From: Ardenticatena sp.
Lineage (GTDB): Bacteria > Chloroflexota > Anaerolineae > Ardenticatenales > Ardenticatenaceae
DNA: 64,000 bases
NCBI GenBank assembly: GCA_015487975.1
Contig: WFOS01000046.1
Location: 1 to 64,000, forward strand
Direction: 5' to 3'
The notes under the pieces were generated by a model. That model worked only from the letters and a program-made list of their open reading frames with translations. It ran no database searches and had not been told where the DNA came from. Shown in pieces: positions 34,313 through 43,415 of this stretch (positions are counted from its first letter, which is position 1; each line of letters starts with the position of its first letter). The position numbers and the translations under genes are program-made.

Positions 34313-35425
34313 ATGCGTATTGCTATCGAAGCGTTAGGAATTCATTTTTATGGTGGGGGGCGTACTGCCACGATGAATCTGTTGCAGGCCCTCTTTGCGC
34401 TGGATACCGAGAACGAATATCTTCTTTTCCTCAACCAGCCAGAACCTGAGCTGCAAGCCCCGCATGTCCGCCAGTATATTGCTCCTGTGAAAAATCGTTT
34501 CGCAATGCGCGTATGGGCACAAATGGCATTGCCAATGTTGACACGTTCCTATGATGTGGTGCATTTTGTAAAAAATTTAGGTGTCTTTGGGTTGCGAGTA
34601 CCATTCGTTGTTACTGTTTATGACATGACAACGCTCTTGTATCCAGACCTTTTCCCCGCTCTCGATGTCTGGTATTGGCGTACCATCGAAAAACGCACCT
34701 TGTGGGATGCGGCAAAAGTCATTGCCATTTCTCGGCAAACCGCAAAGGATATTCGACATTTCTACGGATTGCCACCTGAGCGTATCGAAGTCATTTATCC
34801 GGCTTGCGGGCGTCACTTCCGCCCGGTTGCTCCGCAAGACGTTGCACGTGTACGCAAGGTGTATCAGCTTCCCGATGTGTACGTGTTACATGTCGGCCGT
34901 ATTGACCCCAAGAAAAATATCCCGCTCCTCATCGAGGCGTTTGCACGCTTTCGTGAACGCACCAATTTTCCTGGCACGCTTGTTCTTGTTGGCGAACAGT
35001 ACAAAAAGAAGCCAGATTTGAGCATTTATGAAAAAATCCGCGCTCTTGGCTTGCAGGATGTTGTCCAGCTGCTTGGTGCTGTCCCTGACCAAGATCTTCC
35101 GGCTCTTTATTCGGGTGCAACCGTCGCGGCATTGCCATCCGTTCATGAGGGGTTTGGATTGGTGGCGCTCGAAGCACTTTCATGTGGGACGCCATTGATT
35201 GTCAACAAAGCCGGTGCCGTGACGGAAGTGGTTGATGATGCTGCGCTTGTCATGGAAGAAAGTACACCAGATTGTCTGGCACGACTTCTTGAGCATGTGT
35301 GGCGCACACCTGCGCTTCGAGAACATTTACGGCGATCAGGGCTTCGACGTGCTCGTTTTTTTTCTTGGGAAAAGATGGCACAGCAAACGTTGCAAGTGTA
35401 TGCATCTGTTGGGAGGCGTCCATGA
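34313..35425 (+). CDS. Family 4 glycosyltransferase
   Basis: A 370-aa GT-B enzyme of the mannosyltransferase-like GT4 group. It has the glycine-rich acceptor loop IHFYGGGRTATMN, PFVVTVYDMT, then VLHVGRIDPKKNIPLLIEA and the donor E-x7-E motif in VHEGFGLVALEALSCGTPL. The start at 34313 has GGAG 10 nt upstream. It overlaps the following methyltransferase by 4 nt (ATGA). Confidence 0.88.
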   Translation: MRIAIEALGIHFYGGGRTATMNLLQALFALDTENEYLLFLNQPEPELQAPHVRQYIAPVKNRFAMRVWAQMALPMLTRSYDVVHFVKNLGVFGLRVPFVVTVYDMTTLLYPDLFPALDVWYWRTIEKRTLWDAAKVIAISRQTAKDIRHFYGLPPERIEVIYPACGRHFRPVAPQDVARVRKVYQLPDVYVLHVGRIDPKKNIPLLIEAFARFRERTNFPGTLVLVGEQYKKKPDLSIYEKIRALGLQDVVQLLGAVPDQDLPALYSGATVAALPSVHEGFGLVALEALSCGTPLIVNKAGAVTEVVDDAALVMEESTPDCLARLLEHVWRTPALREHLRRSGLRRARFFSWEKMAQQTLQVYASVGRRP

Positions 35426-36141
35426 AAATGCAACAACGTGTCGATGCCAAGGACGAAATCATTGCCGCATATAACGAAATGTATGTAACATCCGGTACGT
35501 TGCGTGATGCGGCTGCTTTATACCGTTGGGTTCTGGATCTTTTGTCTCCTCAACCGGGGCAGTGGTTGTTGGATGTTGCCTGTGGTGAGGGCATTTTGGT
35601 GCGCCTTGCAGAAGCTCGAGGGGTACAGGCTGTCGGGGTGGATATTGCCTGGCGTGCAGCCATCCGCGCACAGCACGCAACAATGGGGCGTGTTCTCGTT
35701 GGCGAAGGGGAGGCGCTCCCTTTTCCCGATCGAATTTTCGATTTTGTGACGAATCTGGGAAGCCTTGAACATTTTCTTGACCCCGAACAAGGTGTTCGGG
35801 AAATGCGCCGCATTTTGAAACAAGGTGGGTATGCCGCTATTTTGCTTCCCAACAGTTATTACCTTGCAGACATTGTCTGGCATGTGTGGCGTACTGGGTA
35901 TGGCCCAAATCACAAACAGCCTCTGGAACGATTTGCGACATTTGGTGAATGGCGAGATATGCTCGAAGCAGGCGGTTTGCACGTCGAAAGAAGCTACAAA
36001 TATAATTTTCGTTTTCCCCGCTCACGTGAAGATTGGCAATGGTATTTCCAGCATCCACGAAAATTTTTGTACCTTGCGGCCGCGCCATTCATGCCGTTTC
36101 ACCTGTCATATAGCTTTTTGTATCTTTGCCGTGCCGTATGA
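35422..36141 (+). CDS. Class I SAM-dependent methyltransferase
   Basis: A 239-aa methyltransferase. Motif I is LLDVACGEGILVRLAE, motif II is GVDIAWRAAI, then GEALPFPDRIFDFVTNLGSLEHF and LKQGGYAAILLPNSY. Third methyltransferase in this cluster. The ATG overlaps the GT stop, and its own stop overlaps the flippase-like gene. This region reads as more AT-rich than the first 30 kb. Confidence 0.84.
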   Translation: MKMQQRVDAKDEIIAAYNEMYVTSGTLRDAAALYRWVLDLLSPQPGQWLLDVACGEGILVRLAEARGVQAVGVDIAWRAAIRAQHATMGRVLVGEGEALPFPDRIFDFVTNLGSLEHFLDPEQGVREMRRILKQGGYAAILLPNSYYLADIVWHVWRTGYGPNHKQPLERFATFGEWRDMLEAGGLHVERSYKYNFRFPRSREDWQWYFQHPRKFLYLAAAPFMPFHLSYSFLYLCRAV

Positions 36142-37076
36142 AGCAACAGGTGCAGCAATTGCAGCAATTCTTCATTGCGTTCCCATATCGCCAACATATT
36201 CGACGTATTGGGCAAGTCATTGTCATCATTGCCAGCCTGTTCTATCTCGTTGGGAATATATGGCCTCTTTTCCAGAAAGGATGGAATTTCGAGTGGCATT
36301 GGCCATTCTTTGTCATTGCCTGGGGATCGACCTTTGCAGCTGTATGGTTGGGGGCTCTTGGTTGGTGGTATACAGTACGGATTCTATTTTCGTCGGTTGA
36401 TTTTTCGTTTTGGCAGGCAGCAGAGATTCATTTGAAATCCAATCTGGCGAAATATTTGCCAGGATATGCCTGGCAACTTGTTGGGAAAGCGTATTTGGCA
36501 CGCCGGCATGCAATCCCCTCACGGATACTCAGCCTAGCCATGATCCTGGAGCTCGTAACCATTATGGGGTCCGGGGCGGTTTTGGCAGCAGGTGCCACCT
36601 TTTTCGTTGCGCTCCCTCAAATCTCCATGCTTTTTGCGGGTATTCGGGGTATTGGTGCCGGCTCTTTATTGTTGCTGGGGGGATTACCAGTTGGCTGGCG
36701 GTGGGGCAAAAAGCAATGGGACCTTCCTTCCTTTCACTGGAAATATTACCTGTTTGCCATTTTCTCGATGACAGTAGGGTGGATTTGCTTTGGTTTTGGT
36801 TTTTGGGCATTGGCAGCCTCTTTTCAATCGCTTGCGTGGAATGTGTTGCCGACGTTTCTTTTTGCAATCGTTGGTGCATTTTCGATCAGTTTGGCTGTGC
36901 TGTTCGTCCCCGGTGGTATTGGTGTACGGGAGAGTGTGATGACCTTTTTGCTTTCACCGTTATTAGGGCCTTCGGCCGCTGCCTTGGTTGCGACGATGTC
37001 TCGGCTCCTTCTCATTTCATGTGAATACGTTTCTGTTGTGGTTCTTTTCCCCTGGCGTACACGAAAAACGCAATAA
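36138..37076 (+). CDS. Lysylphosphatidylglycerol synthase TM-region-like membrane protein (UPF0104)
   Basis: A 312-aa polytopic membrane protein with about eight helices. Hallmarks of the LPG_synthase_TM/AglD-like family are LKSNLAKYLPGYAWQLVGKAYL and the C-terminal VPGGIGVRESVMTFLL. Relatives act as lipid or polyprenyl-linked sugar flippases or synthase membrane domains. In this cluster a role in moving a glycan lipid across the membrane is plausible but unproven. The ATG at 36138 overlaps the upstream stop (ATGA). Confidence 0.82.
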   Translation: MKQQVQQLQQFFIAFPYRQHIRRIGQVIVIIASLFYLVGNIWPLFQKGWNFEWHWPFFVIAWGSTFAAVWLGALGWWYTVRILFSSVDFSFWQAAEIHLKSNLAKYLPGYAWQLVGKAYLARRHAIPSRILSLAMILELVTIMGSGAVLAAGATFFVALPQISMLFAGIRGIGAGSLLLLGGLPVGWRWGKKQWDLPSFHWKYYLFAIFSMTVGWICFGFGFWALAASFQSLAWNVLPTFLFAIVGAFSISLAVLFVPGGIGVRESVMTFLLSPLLGPSAAALVATMSRLLLISCEYVSVVVLFPWRTRKTQ

Positions 37077-37124
37077 TCCCCCCTTTCGCAGGCGAATACT
37101 CCCACGAATACTCCGCATGTGGTA

Positions 37125-37153
37125 TTGTATGAGCCAGTCGTATGCACTATAGT
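37125..37153 (+). promoter_or_regulatory. Promoter of the surface repeat protein
   Basis: TTGTAT, 17-nt spacer, TATAGT, 44 nt before the ATG at 37197, which also has AAGGAGG 7 nt upstream. It looks like a strong, independent unit. Confidence 0.65.
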
Positions 37154-37196
37154 GGCTTTACGTAGGGTCAACTAACTGATCGAAGGAGGCTTTCGT

Positions 37197-38645
37197 ATGA
37201 CCAAATTGTCCCGCTCGCTGGCTCTTATGCTGGCACTTGTCCTCATCCTTGGCGTAGGCTATGCGGCTTACGCGGCTGGGCCTGCGGGGTCGTGGGCCAG
37301 TGGTATTGCCTGTGTGAACCTGGATAGTTCGAATGATGCGTCCATCACGTTGACGTTCTATCCGCAAGATAGTGGCACGGCTGCTTTGACATATGCCGAC
37401 ACGATTGCGGCTGGTGCCAGCAAGAACTACTACACGCCATCTACGCCCCCAGGTGTTCCCTCTGGTTTTCTGGGGTCGGTGGTTGTCGCTTCGAATACGC
37501 CCGTTTCGTGCAGTGTGAATACGCAGAAGCAAAGCACGGGCACACAAAACGATCCGTACCGCATTGGTACAAGTGCTGGCGTCTCTGAGGCCGAAGCAGC
37601 CCCCACGATGTACGCTCCACAGGTCATGAAGAATTTGGCGGGTTGGAACTCCTATATCGCTGTGCAGAACACGGATAGCAGCGATGCGAGTGTGACGGTT
37701 ACGTACAAGGACTCGGCGGGCAACGCGGTAACGGGCGCAACGGAAACTGTCACGATTCCGGCACAAAGCACGCACATTTTCTACCAAGATAGCAATACAG
37801 GGTTGCCGGATGGATTCATTGGTGCTGCAACCATTTCCGCTGACAACGGCACGTCGAAACTAGCCGTGGTTGTGAACTTCTACAACGACGGTTCGACATC
37901 GAGCAAAGCACAGCTGCACTCTTACAATGGATTCGCGAGTGGTGCGAATACGCTGTATGTGCCACGTGTTGTCCGGAACTTCTACGGGTACAACAGTGGG
38001 TTGAGTATTCAGAACATTGGTACCAGCAATACCACAGTCAAAGTTACTTTCAACTTCGCTGGGAATACCTATGTCTACACCTCGACCGCTATTGCCCCCG
38101 GAGCTGCGTTGGCACTGTATGCTCCAAATATGAGTGAGCTGAGCGGCGTTGATAGCTTGGCGCAAAGCCAACGCTTTGGTAGCGCGAAAATCGAAGTCCT
38201 CTCGGGTGGCCCAGTAGTGGCTATCGTGAACGAAGACAACCGTGGTGGTGCCGGCGTTCCGCTTGAACGTGCTGGTCAAGGATCTACGTACAATGCCATT
38301 CCCGCCGGCACGGAAACGAATACGGTCTTCTTCGCTCAGGTGGCTCGCAATGCTGGTGGGATCTTCTCTGGTGGTTTCCAGGTTGCGAATACCACAAGCA
38401 CAGATGCAACATGCAGTATCACGTATGCGGGCGCTTCGGCTGCCGATGAAACCAATGTGTCTTTGCCAGCGAATGGCTCGATTGCCCGCTACGGCCCGGG
38501 TGTTGCCAATCTGCCTGATGGATTCAATGGGGCAGTCACAGTAACCTGTAATCAGCCGATTGTGGGGATCTCGAACTTGGCCGTCAATCCCGGTTCCGGT
38601 CGCTATGGGGATAGCTTCACTCAGGGCAATGGCTTGAATCAGTAA
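37197..38645 (+). CDS. Secreted four-repeat beta-sandwich surface protein
   Basis: A 482-aa exported protein with a signal peptide (LALMLALVLILGVGYAAYA). The mature part is four diverged ~100-residue repeats (roughly 30-110, 135-230, 245-350, 370-470). Each repeat runs: a Y/FVPxVxRN-type opening, Ser/Thr-rich strands with conserved V.N..SS/T-A, an IPAGA/IPAQS-like turn, then LPDGFIGAATI or similar with a final PVVAIVN strand. It is rich in Asn, Ser, Thr and Gly and poor in Lys. There is no anchor helix or LPXTG. Strong promoter, RBS and terminator suggest abundant expression, for example as an S-layer or sheath component. Family not recognised. Confidence 0.8.
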   Translation: MTKLSRSLALMLALVLILGVGYAAYAAGPAGSWASGIACVNLDSSNDASITLTFYPQDSGTAALTYADTIAAGASKNYYTPSTPPGVPSGFLGSVVVASNTPVSCSVNTQKQSTGTQNDPYRIGTSAGVSEAEAAPTMYAPQVMKNLAGWNSYIAVQNTDSSDASVTVTYKDSAGNAVTGATETVTIPAQSTHIFYQDSNTGLPDGFIGAATISADNGTSKLAVVVNFYNDGSTSSKAQLHSYNGFASGANTLYVPRVVRNFYGYNSGLSIQNIGTSNTTVKVTFNFAGNTYVYTSTAIAPGAALALYAPNMSELSGVDSLAQSQRFGSAKIEVLSGGPVVAIVNEDNRGGAGVPLERAGQGSTYNAIPAGTETNTVFFAQVARNAGGIFSGGFQVANTTSTDATCSITYAGASAADETNVSLPANGSIARYGPGVANLPDGFNGAVTVTCNQPIVGISNLAVNPGSGRYGDSFTQGNGLNQ

Positions 38646-38663
38646 TACGTTCAGATCCAGAGA

Positions 38664-38692
38664 AAGCCACCTCATTATGAGGTGGCTTTTTT
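38664..38692 (+). terminator. Terminator of the surface repeat protein
   Basis: Eleven-bp stem AAGCCACCTCA / TGAGGTGGCTT with a 3-nt loop and T6 tail, 18 nt after the stop. Confidence 0.9.
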
Positions 38693-38723
38693 GTTTGTTC
38701 TGCCAACCAGAGCGTAAAAATGA

Positions 38724-38752
38724 TTGCCAATCTTGGAAAGTCGTGCTATGTT
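38724..38752 (+). promoter_or_regulatory. Promoter of the 38792 lipoprotein gene
   Basis: TTGCCA, 17-nt spacer, TATGTT, 39 nt before the ATG. Confidence 0.55.
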
Positions 38753-38791
38753 CGCCGCGTCTGCATCAACAAATGATTGCAAAGGTGGCTT

Positions 38792-39274
38792 ATGAAGCAA
38801 TACTGGCGACTCTCTGGATTCTTCGTTGTGTTTGTTTTGCTTGTCGCATGTCAAGCACAAACGGCACCACAAGTACCAGAAACAGAGAGCGGGCAAAATT
38901 CCCAAAACGAGCACACATTTGTGGTTCCTACACCAACAGATGATGCCGGTGTTGTCGTAGGGCAATTGTTGACGCCTGGACCCGGTGGGCGTCCTTATAT
39001 TGCCACGCTTTATCTTGCGACCTTTGTTCATCCCCAAGGCAATGCGGATGCTCCACCATTGATTTCATTTTCGGAAGAAACATCGTTGAAAGGGGTTCAA
39101 GACCCGACCACAGGGCGTTTTTACTTTGAAAATGTGCCACCAGGAAAGTATGCCATCATTATATGGACGCCAGTTGTCAGTATGCCTTTGCGCGATGCAG
39201 ACTCGAACACTGAAATAACGTTTGAAGTGAAAGCTGGTGAAGTAACAGACTTGGGGGTTATTGCAATTCCATGA
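38792..39274 (+). CDS. Lipoprotein with carboxypeptidase-regulatory-like domain
   Basis: A 160-aa lipoprotein with lipobox LVAC near residue 20. A disordered Gln/Thr/Pro linker follows, then a beta-sandwich region with TGRFYFENVPPGKYAIIIW, the hallmark of CarboxypepD_reg/CnaB-like folds. It is probably a surface-exposed structural or binding protein. The start at 38792 has AAAGGTGG upstream. It is linked by ATGA to the next methyltransferase gene. Confidence 0.75.
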   Translation: MKQYWRLSGFFVVFVLLVACQAQTAPQVPETESGQNSQNEHTFVVPTPTDDAGVVVGQLLTPGPGGRPYIATLYLATFVHPQGNADAPPLISFSEETSLKGVQDPTTGRFYFENVPPGKYAIIIWTPVVSMPLRDADSNTEITFEVKAGEVTDLGVIAIP

Positions 39275-39930
39275 CGATGCTGGAAGCGTTCTTGCGAGAT
39301 CCTGCCAGTCAGCATGAACATGCGTGGAAAGCGGCATTGGCTGACCTGGCAAAACAACCCGGCATTTTTCTTGATCTTGGTGGAGGGAAACCTTTTCAAG
39401 GGTATATTCGGCCAGAGATGCTTGGCCAACAGACTCGGTATTTTTCGCTAGATATTCGCGAAAGTGTTTCGCCGCACATCGTTGGTGATGTCATGCAATT
39501 ACCCTTTCGGGATGAAAGTGTTGATAGCATTTTATGCAATGCTGTCTTGGAACATGTACCGAACCCGCAACGTGCTGTTGATGAAATGTATCGTGTGCTC
39601 AAGCCGGGGGGAAGAGCATATGTTGGTGTCCCTTTCATTTATCCTTATCACGATGATGTCGATTATTTTCGTTTTTCGGATAGTGCATTACAACGCATGT
39701 TCGAGCGGTTTCAAGATGTGAACGTGACCCCGGTTGGCGATTATATTTTCGTTGCCGCGCTTTTTCTCACGGGTTTTACGTTTCCTTTGGCCATGCGCCT
39801 TGGATGGCTGACGAACCCTTTACGTGCTGCTTTGCAGCTTGGCATGGCCTTGGCGGGGTCCAAAGGGCGACGCTATCAGCGCGGGTTGGCTCGTAGCCCG
39901 GTTGGGTGGTATGTCTACGCAACGAAGTAA
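39271..39930 (+). CDS. Class I SAM-dependent methyltransferase
   Basis: A 219-aa methyltransferase. Motif I is FLDLGGGKPFQGYI (a GGG variant), followed by SLDIRES, LPFRDESVDSILCNAVLEHV and LKPGGRAYVGVPFIYPYH. This pattern is common among glycan-cluster methyltransferases. It overlaps the lipoprotein gene by 4 nt. It converges on the Zn-ribbon gene with a 22-nt gap containing a small GGGGG/CCCCC hairpin (39934-39947). Confidence 0.83.
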   Translation: MTMLEAFLRDPASQHEHAWKAALADLAKQPGIFLDLGGGKPFQGYIRPEMLGQQTRYFSLDIRESVSPHIVGDVMQLPFRDESVDSILCNAVLEHVPNPQRAVDEMYRVLKPGGRAYVGVPFIYPYHDDVDYFRFSDSALQRMFERFQDVNVTPVGDYIFVAALFLTGFTFPLAMRLGWLTNPLRAALQLGMALAGSKGRRYQRGLARSPVGWYVYATK

Positions 39931-39952
39931 GAAGGGGGTGTCCCCCATCTCC

Positions 39953-40342
39953 CTACCTCTGTTTCAAGCGTTTGTTGTACTCCTCGTGGGTGATGACTTC
40001 CAGCGGACGGATGCCCGCTTTTGTTTTGCGTGCCAGCATCCGGTAGCGATAGCCAATTGGAATGCTGATAAGCGTTTTGTCGAAGTGCATCAGTTGGCCT
40101 TTGATCCTTGGATCTTGCCACGAAATGCCTTCATCAAGCAGGGCAAGCACCTCGCGGGAACGCAGGACCACATCACGTGGTAGGCCTCGCAGGTCGATAG
40201 GGTCATTTTCAAACGAGGCTTCCCACTCCGCTCGTGCTTGGGCACGCTTTTGCAGCTCTTTTTCTTTCTGGGCACACCGATGGCAAAACGAGCCAAATCC
40301 TTCATGCCCGCATGCAAACTTTTTCTTGCGGCGTCTTCCCAT
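39953..40342 (-). CDS. Zinc-ribbon protein of unknown function
   Basis: A 129-aa basic protein. The N-terminus has a probable Zn site, CGHEGFGSFCHRC, preceded by RRRKKK. The C-terminal half has ISIPIGYRYRMLARKTKAG and LEVITHEEYNK, resembling cyanobacterial/Chloroflexota proteins with a ParE/RelE-like fold, which I recall only loosely. Nucleic-acid binding is plausible. It lies 14 nt downstream of the large coiled-coil gene on the same strand. Confidence 0.68.
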   Translation of the reverse strand: MGRRRKKKFACGHEGFGSFCHRCAQKEKELQKRAQARAEWEASFENDPIDLRGLPRDVVLRSREVLALLDEGISWQDPRIKGQLMHFDKTLISIPIGYRYRMLARKTKAGIRPLEVITHEEYNKRLKQR

Positions 40343-40356
40343 CTGGCATCTCCTTT

Positions 40357-43320
40357 TCAGCGTCGTTTGCTACGCCCCATCGTGCTGGAGCGTGTGGTAC
40401 GATGCGAGGTGGAATGTGGGCGCGACACGGGGCGCAGTGAGGTGGAACGTGGAATGGTGCGCGCCATCCCCAGGCTTGTCGGGGCAATAGCACGCGAACG
40501 GCGTTGCCGCTCCACCTGGTTGATGACACGCTGGAACTGTTGTAGAGCGCTTTCAGTGTACGTTCGAGTGTGCGCGGCTTCTTTTTGAATGCGACGCAGT
40601 GTGTCCAGTGAAGCGCCTTCAAGCGGGATGCGGCGAAGTTGTGCAAACATGCGGCGGGCTTCTTCCAGCGTTTGCAGGTCTGTGGTGGCAATCATCGGAT
40701 GGTTGGCAAGTGCTTCGGCTTCGGCAAGCACGCGGCCTGTCTCTTCGATGAGTTGTCGGGTTTCCTCGATTGTCTGGTGATACAGGTTCGTGGCAATTTG
40801 CACTTGTTCATGCGCAGCGTGCAACGCATCCAGCGCTTGCGTGTAGCGTTGACGTGTCTCTTCCAGCGCGGTATGGAAGGCTTCGTCAGCGAGGGTGGGG
40901 AGAACGCTGCGCGCTTGTTCAGCCTCGTTCAGCAGACGCCGAGCGGCGTTGACCTGTGTGAGCAGTTCGGGCGTGCGGGCTGATTCTGGCAATGTGTCCA
41001 GTGCTGCTTCCAGTACGGTGCGCAGTTTTTGGGCTTCCATTGCTTTGGTGGCAATGTCTTGCTCGGCAATTCGCGAAGATTCGAGTTGCTCTGAGATGAG
41101 TTGTTGCGTTTCAGTGAGCAGGCCTAACGCCTCGTTGAGTGTCTGTTGTGCGGGCGCGTAATGGCGCTTGCCGATGAGACGACGCACTGTATCCAGCATG
41201 GTGTGCAGCGTTTGCAAGCGCTCGTCGATGTCTTTGTCAAGCCGTCGGTCTTCGCGCTTGTGCAACGCTTCGAGGGTATGCAACTCTTCAACCGCTTTTT
41301 GAAGCAGGGCATCGATATGCTGTTCGGCATTGCGTACCGCTTGCAGCCGTTCGCTGACGAGTTGTTGCACATTCTGAACCAGCGTAATGGCCTGTGCCGC
41401 ATCGGTGAGCCGTTGGGCAGCACGGGTGAAATCTTGCACGTGCAATGCGTTGAACCGATCGGCTTCGGTCAGCGCATCAGGAATGGTTTGCAGGGCTTGT
41501 TCGGCTTCGCGCACACGTGGCTCGATGTCATCCCAATTGGCAGACGGGTAGGCGTGCAACGCTTCCCATTCGGCACGTGTTTGTTCTTCCCAAGCCGTGC
41601 GTACTTGCTCGGCACGTTGTTTCAGACTTTCAAAACGGGCGGCGTTGGCCTGGTGCAGGGTACGCCAATCGTGGACCACATTCCGAACTTGAAGTGTGGC
41701 AGCGATGAACGCATCGACAGCATTTTGTGCGGCAACACCATTTGGCTGCGAAAGCGCATACATGGCACGCGAAAGGGCGTCATCGGCTGCACGCAAGGCA
41801 TTCGGAAGGTCGGGAGGGCGGTATCCCTCGGCACCTGCTGCTTCGACCAGCGCCAAATGCTCGCGATGCAGGCGCACCGCTTCGACGAAGGCTTCGGCGG
41901 CATCCAGCATCGCGTCGAGCTCTTCGGCAAGGTCCAGCACATCCAGATAACGCTGCTGTCGCATCAAGTCGTCGGCGCGCGTCAAATATTCGTCGATCGG
42001 TGCGAGCAGATCTTCGACTGGCATGACAAAATCGTCGGGGACGGCGGCGGCAAGCGCATCGCGGCGGGCACGCGCGTCGGCAATTTCTTGAGGAGCTTGT
42101 TGTTGCGCACGGTACAGGTGCGCGATATGCGCTTTGACGCGGTCGATCAACCCCAGAATACCAGTCCGATCGACCTTGGTTGGATCGACGAATTGCAACG
42201 CAACACGCATGGTTTTGCCGCGCAGGTCGGCACGCAAGGCGTCGAGCTGGCGTGCCAGTTGCCCCTCTTCGGGTGGTTGGTTTTCGGTAATCGAAAGCGG
42301 GTCCAGCAGCTCACGTACCTGCTCGTCGGTGAGGGCGCGGATGCGTTCGTCTGTGCCAACCAACGTCAAATAGAGGAGTTCCCAATCGCGTACTTGCTCT
42401 TCCAGTGGACGATTGCGACGTGTCGCTGCGTCGTTCAGCGAGGCATACACGTCGAACGCATCGCGCAAAGCGGCTTGCGCCTGACGCAGCATATCGCGCA
42501 CTTCGGCATCCAGGTCGTCGTAGAGGTGCCCATGATACGCACGGAACATGTGATAGAGCGTCGTTTCCTCGGGACGCAGGCCGCTGAGCAGGGTGTCCAA
42601 TGCAGCCAGAATGGTCGTGGTGGCGCTTTGGACGGCGTTCAGGTGCGCACGCAGGCGCGCTTCTTCACGATGGCGAGCACGCAGCGGGGCGGACATTTTC
42701 CATCCAACAACGCTGGCACCGCCCAATATCCCCAATCCCAACAACCAGCGCATCCACGATGATGATGTCTCGGCGGGCGATCCAGGCTCGATCTCAGGCG
42801 TATCGGCGCTCATTTGGATAGTGCCCACGGTACTGGCAATACGCGCCAGTGCTTGCGCGATGCCCGTTTCGACACGATTTTCAGCCATACTGCGGCGCAC
42901 AACTTCTTTGATCTGATCGATCGTGGCCTCGTTGTCCAATGGTGTGCCGAACAACCGCTCGCCGTATGTGAGAATGACATTCCAGGGCGCGTTTTGCGTG
43001 GTCACTTCGAGCGCTACCCCATTCCGCGCGAAGCCATCTTCTGCACGTGGATCACGCAAACCTGCCTCGGTTTCGGCGGCATCCAGATAGGCAAACCACT
43101 CGGCTTCATTCGCAAAGGTGCGATCCGTCAACAGCACAAACACCCGATACCCTGCCTCGGAAAGTGGACGTGCCGCCGTACAGATGGCATTGGTATTGGG
43201 CGCGGGGTCGATCTCAACACGAATGATGGCATAGGGGCAGTCGGATTGCGCAATGGCGGTTACACCATGCGTGAATAACCAGCCGAATGAGAGAAGCCAC
43301 GCCATAAGCATCATACGCAT
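40357..43320 (-). CDS. Large envelope protein: TPM-like domain, one TM helix, long cytoplasmic coiled coil
   Basis: A 987-aa protein. The signal peptide ends at VTAIAQ, and residues ~25-140 resemble a TPM domain (VFVLLTDR, WFAYLDAAE, GVALEVTTQNAPWN). A transmembrane helix (RWLLGLGILGGASVVGW) lies at ~190-210. Then ~720 residues are Ala/Glu/Gln/Leu-rich helix, with recurring heptads and repeated Q-x-L-x-x-A patterns. It ends in a Ser/Arg-rich basic tail. The topology (small outside domain, long inside coiled coil) recalls EzrA-type septation proteins. Function is unknown. The start at 43320 was chosen for the signal peptide. Confidence 0.78.
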   Translation of the reverse strand: MRMMLMAWLLSFGWLFTHGVTAIAQSDCPYAIIRVEIDPAPNTNAICTAARPLSEAGYRVFVLLTDRTFANEAEWFAYLDAAETEAGLRDPRAEDGFARNGVALEVTTQNAPWNVILTYGERLFGTPLDNEATIDQIKEVVRRSMAENRVETGIAQALARIASTVGTIQMSADTPEIEPGSPAETSSSWMRWLLGLGILGGASVVGWKMSAPLRARHREEARLRAHLNAVQSATTTILAALDTLLSGLRPEETTLYHMFRAYHGHLYDDLDAEVRDMLRQAQAALRDAFDVYASLNDAATRRNRPLEEQVRDWELLYLTLVGTDERIRALTDEQVRELLDPLSITENQPPEEGQLARQLDALRADLRGKTMRVALQFVDPTKVDRTGILGLIDRVKAHIAHLYRAQQQAPQEIADARARRDALAAAVPDDFVMPVEDLLAPIDEYLTRADDLMRQQRYLDVLDLAEELDAMLDAAEAFVEAVRLHREHLALVEAAGAEGYRPPDLPNALRAADDALSRAMYALSQPNGVAAQNAVDAFIAATLQVRNVVHDWRTLHQANAARFESLKQRAEQVRTAWEEQTRAEWEALHAYPSANWDDIEPRVREAEQALQTIPDALTEADRFNALHVQDFTRAAQRLTDAAQAITLVQNVQQLVSERLQAVRNAEQHIDALLQKAVEELHTLEALHKREDRRLDKDIDERLQTLHTMLDTVRRLIGKRHYAPAQQTLNEALGLLTETQQLISEQLESSRIAEQDIATKAMEAQKLRTVLEAALDTLPESARTPELLTQVNAARRLLNEAEQARSVLPTLADEAFHTALEETRQRYTQALDALHAAHEQVQIATNLYHQTIEETRQLIEETGRVLAEAEALANHPMIATTDLQTLEEARRMFAQLRRIPLEGASLDTLRRIQKEAAHTRTYTESALQQFQRVINQVERQRRSRAIAPTSLGMARTIPRSTSLRPVSRPHSTSHRTTRSSTMGRSKRR

Positions 43321-43407
43321 AGGTCGATCCTTCGTGTTCCAGAGATTGCATCCGGTGGTCTGTTGACCATCTTCGATTATGGCAACAAATACAGCGCAGC
43401 GCAAAAG

Positions 43408-43415
43408 TCTGTTTT
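43408..43415 (+). repeat. Target-site duplication, left copy
   Basis: TCTGTTTT directly abuts the left inverted end of the IS remnant. An identical copy abuts the right end at 44192-44199. Confidence 0.85.

Noticed and set aside
37088-37115. CGAATACTCC repeated twice upstream of the surface protein
   Set aside because: Only two short copies, upstream of a promoter that already accounts for expression. Not enough to call an operator.
41146-42762. 538-codon plus-strand open frame
   Set aside because: Shadow of the coiled-coil gene. Long open antisense frames are common opposite Ala/Glu-rich GC-biased coding sequence.
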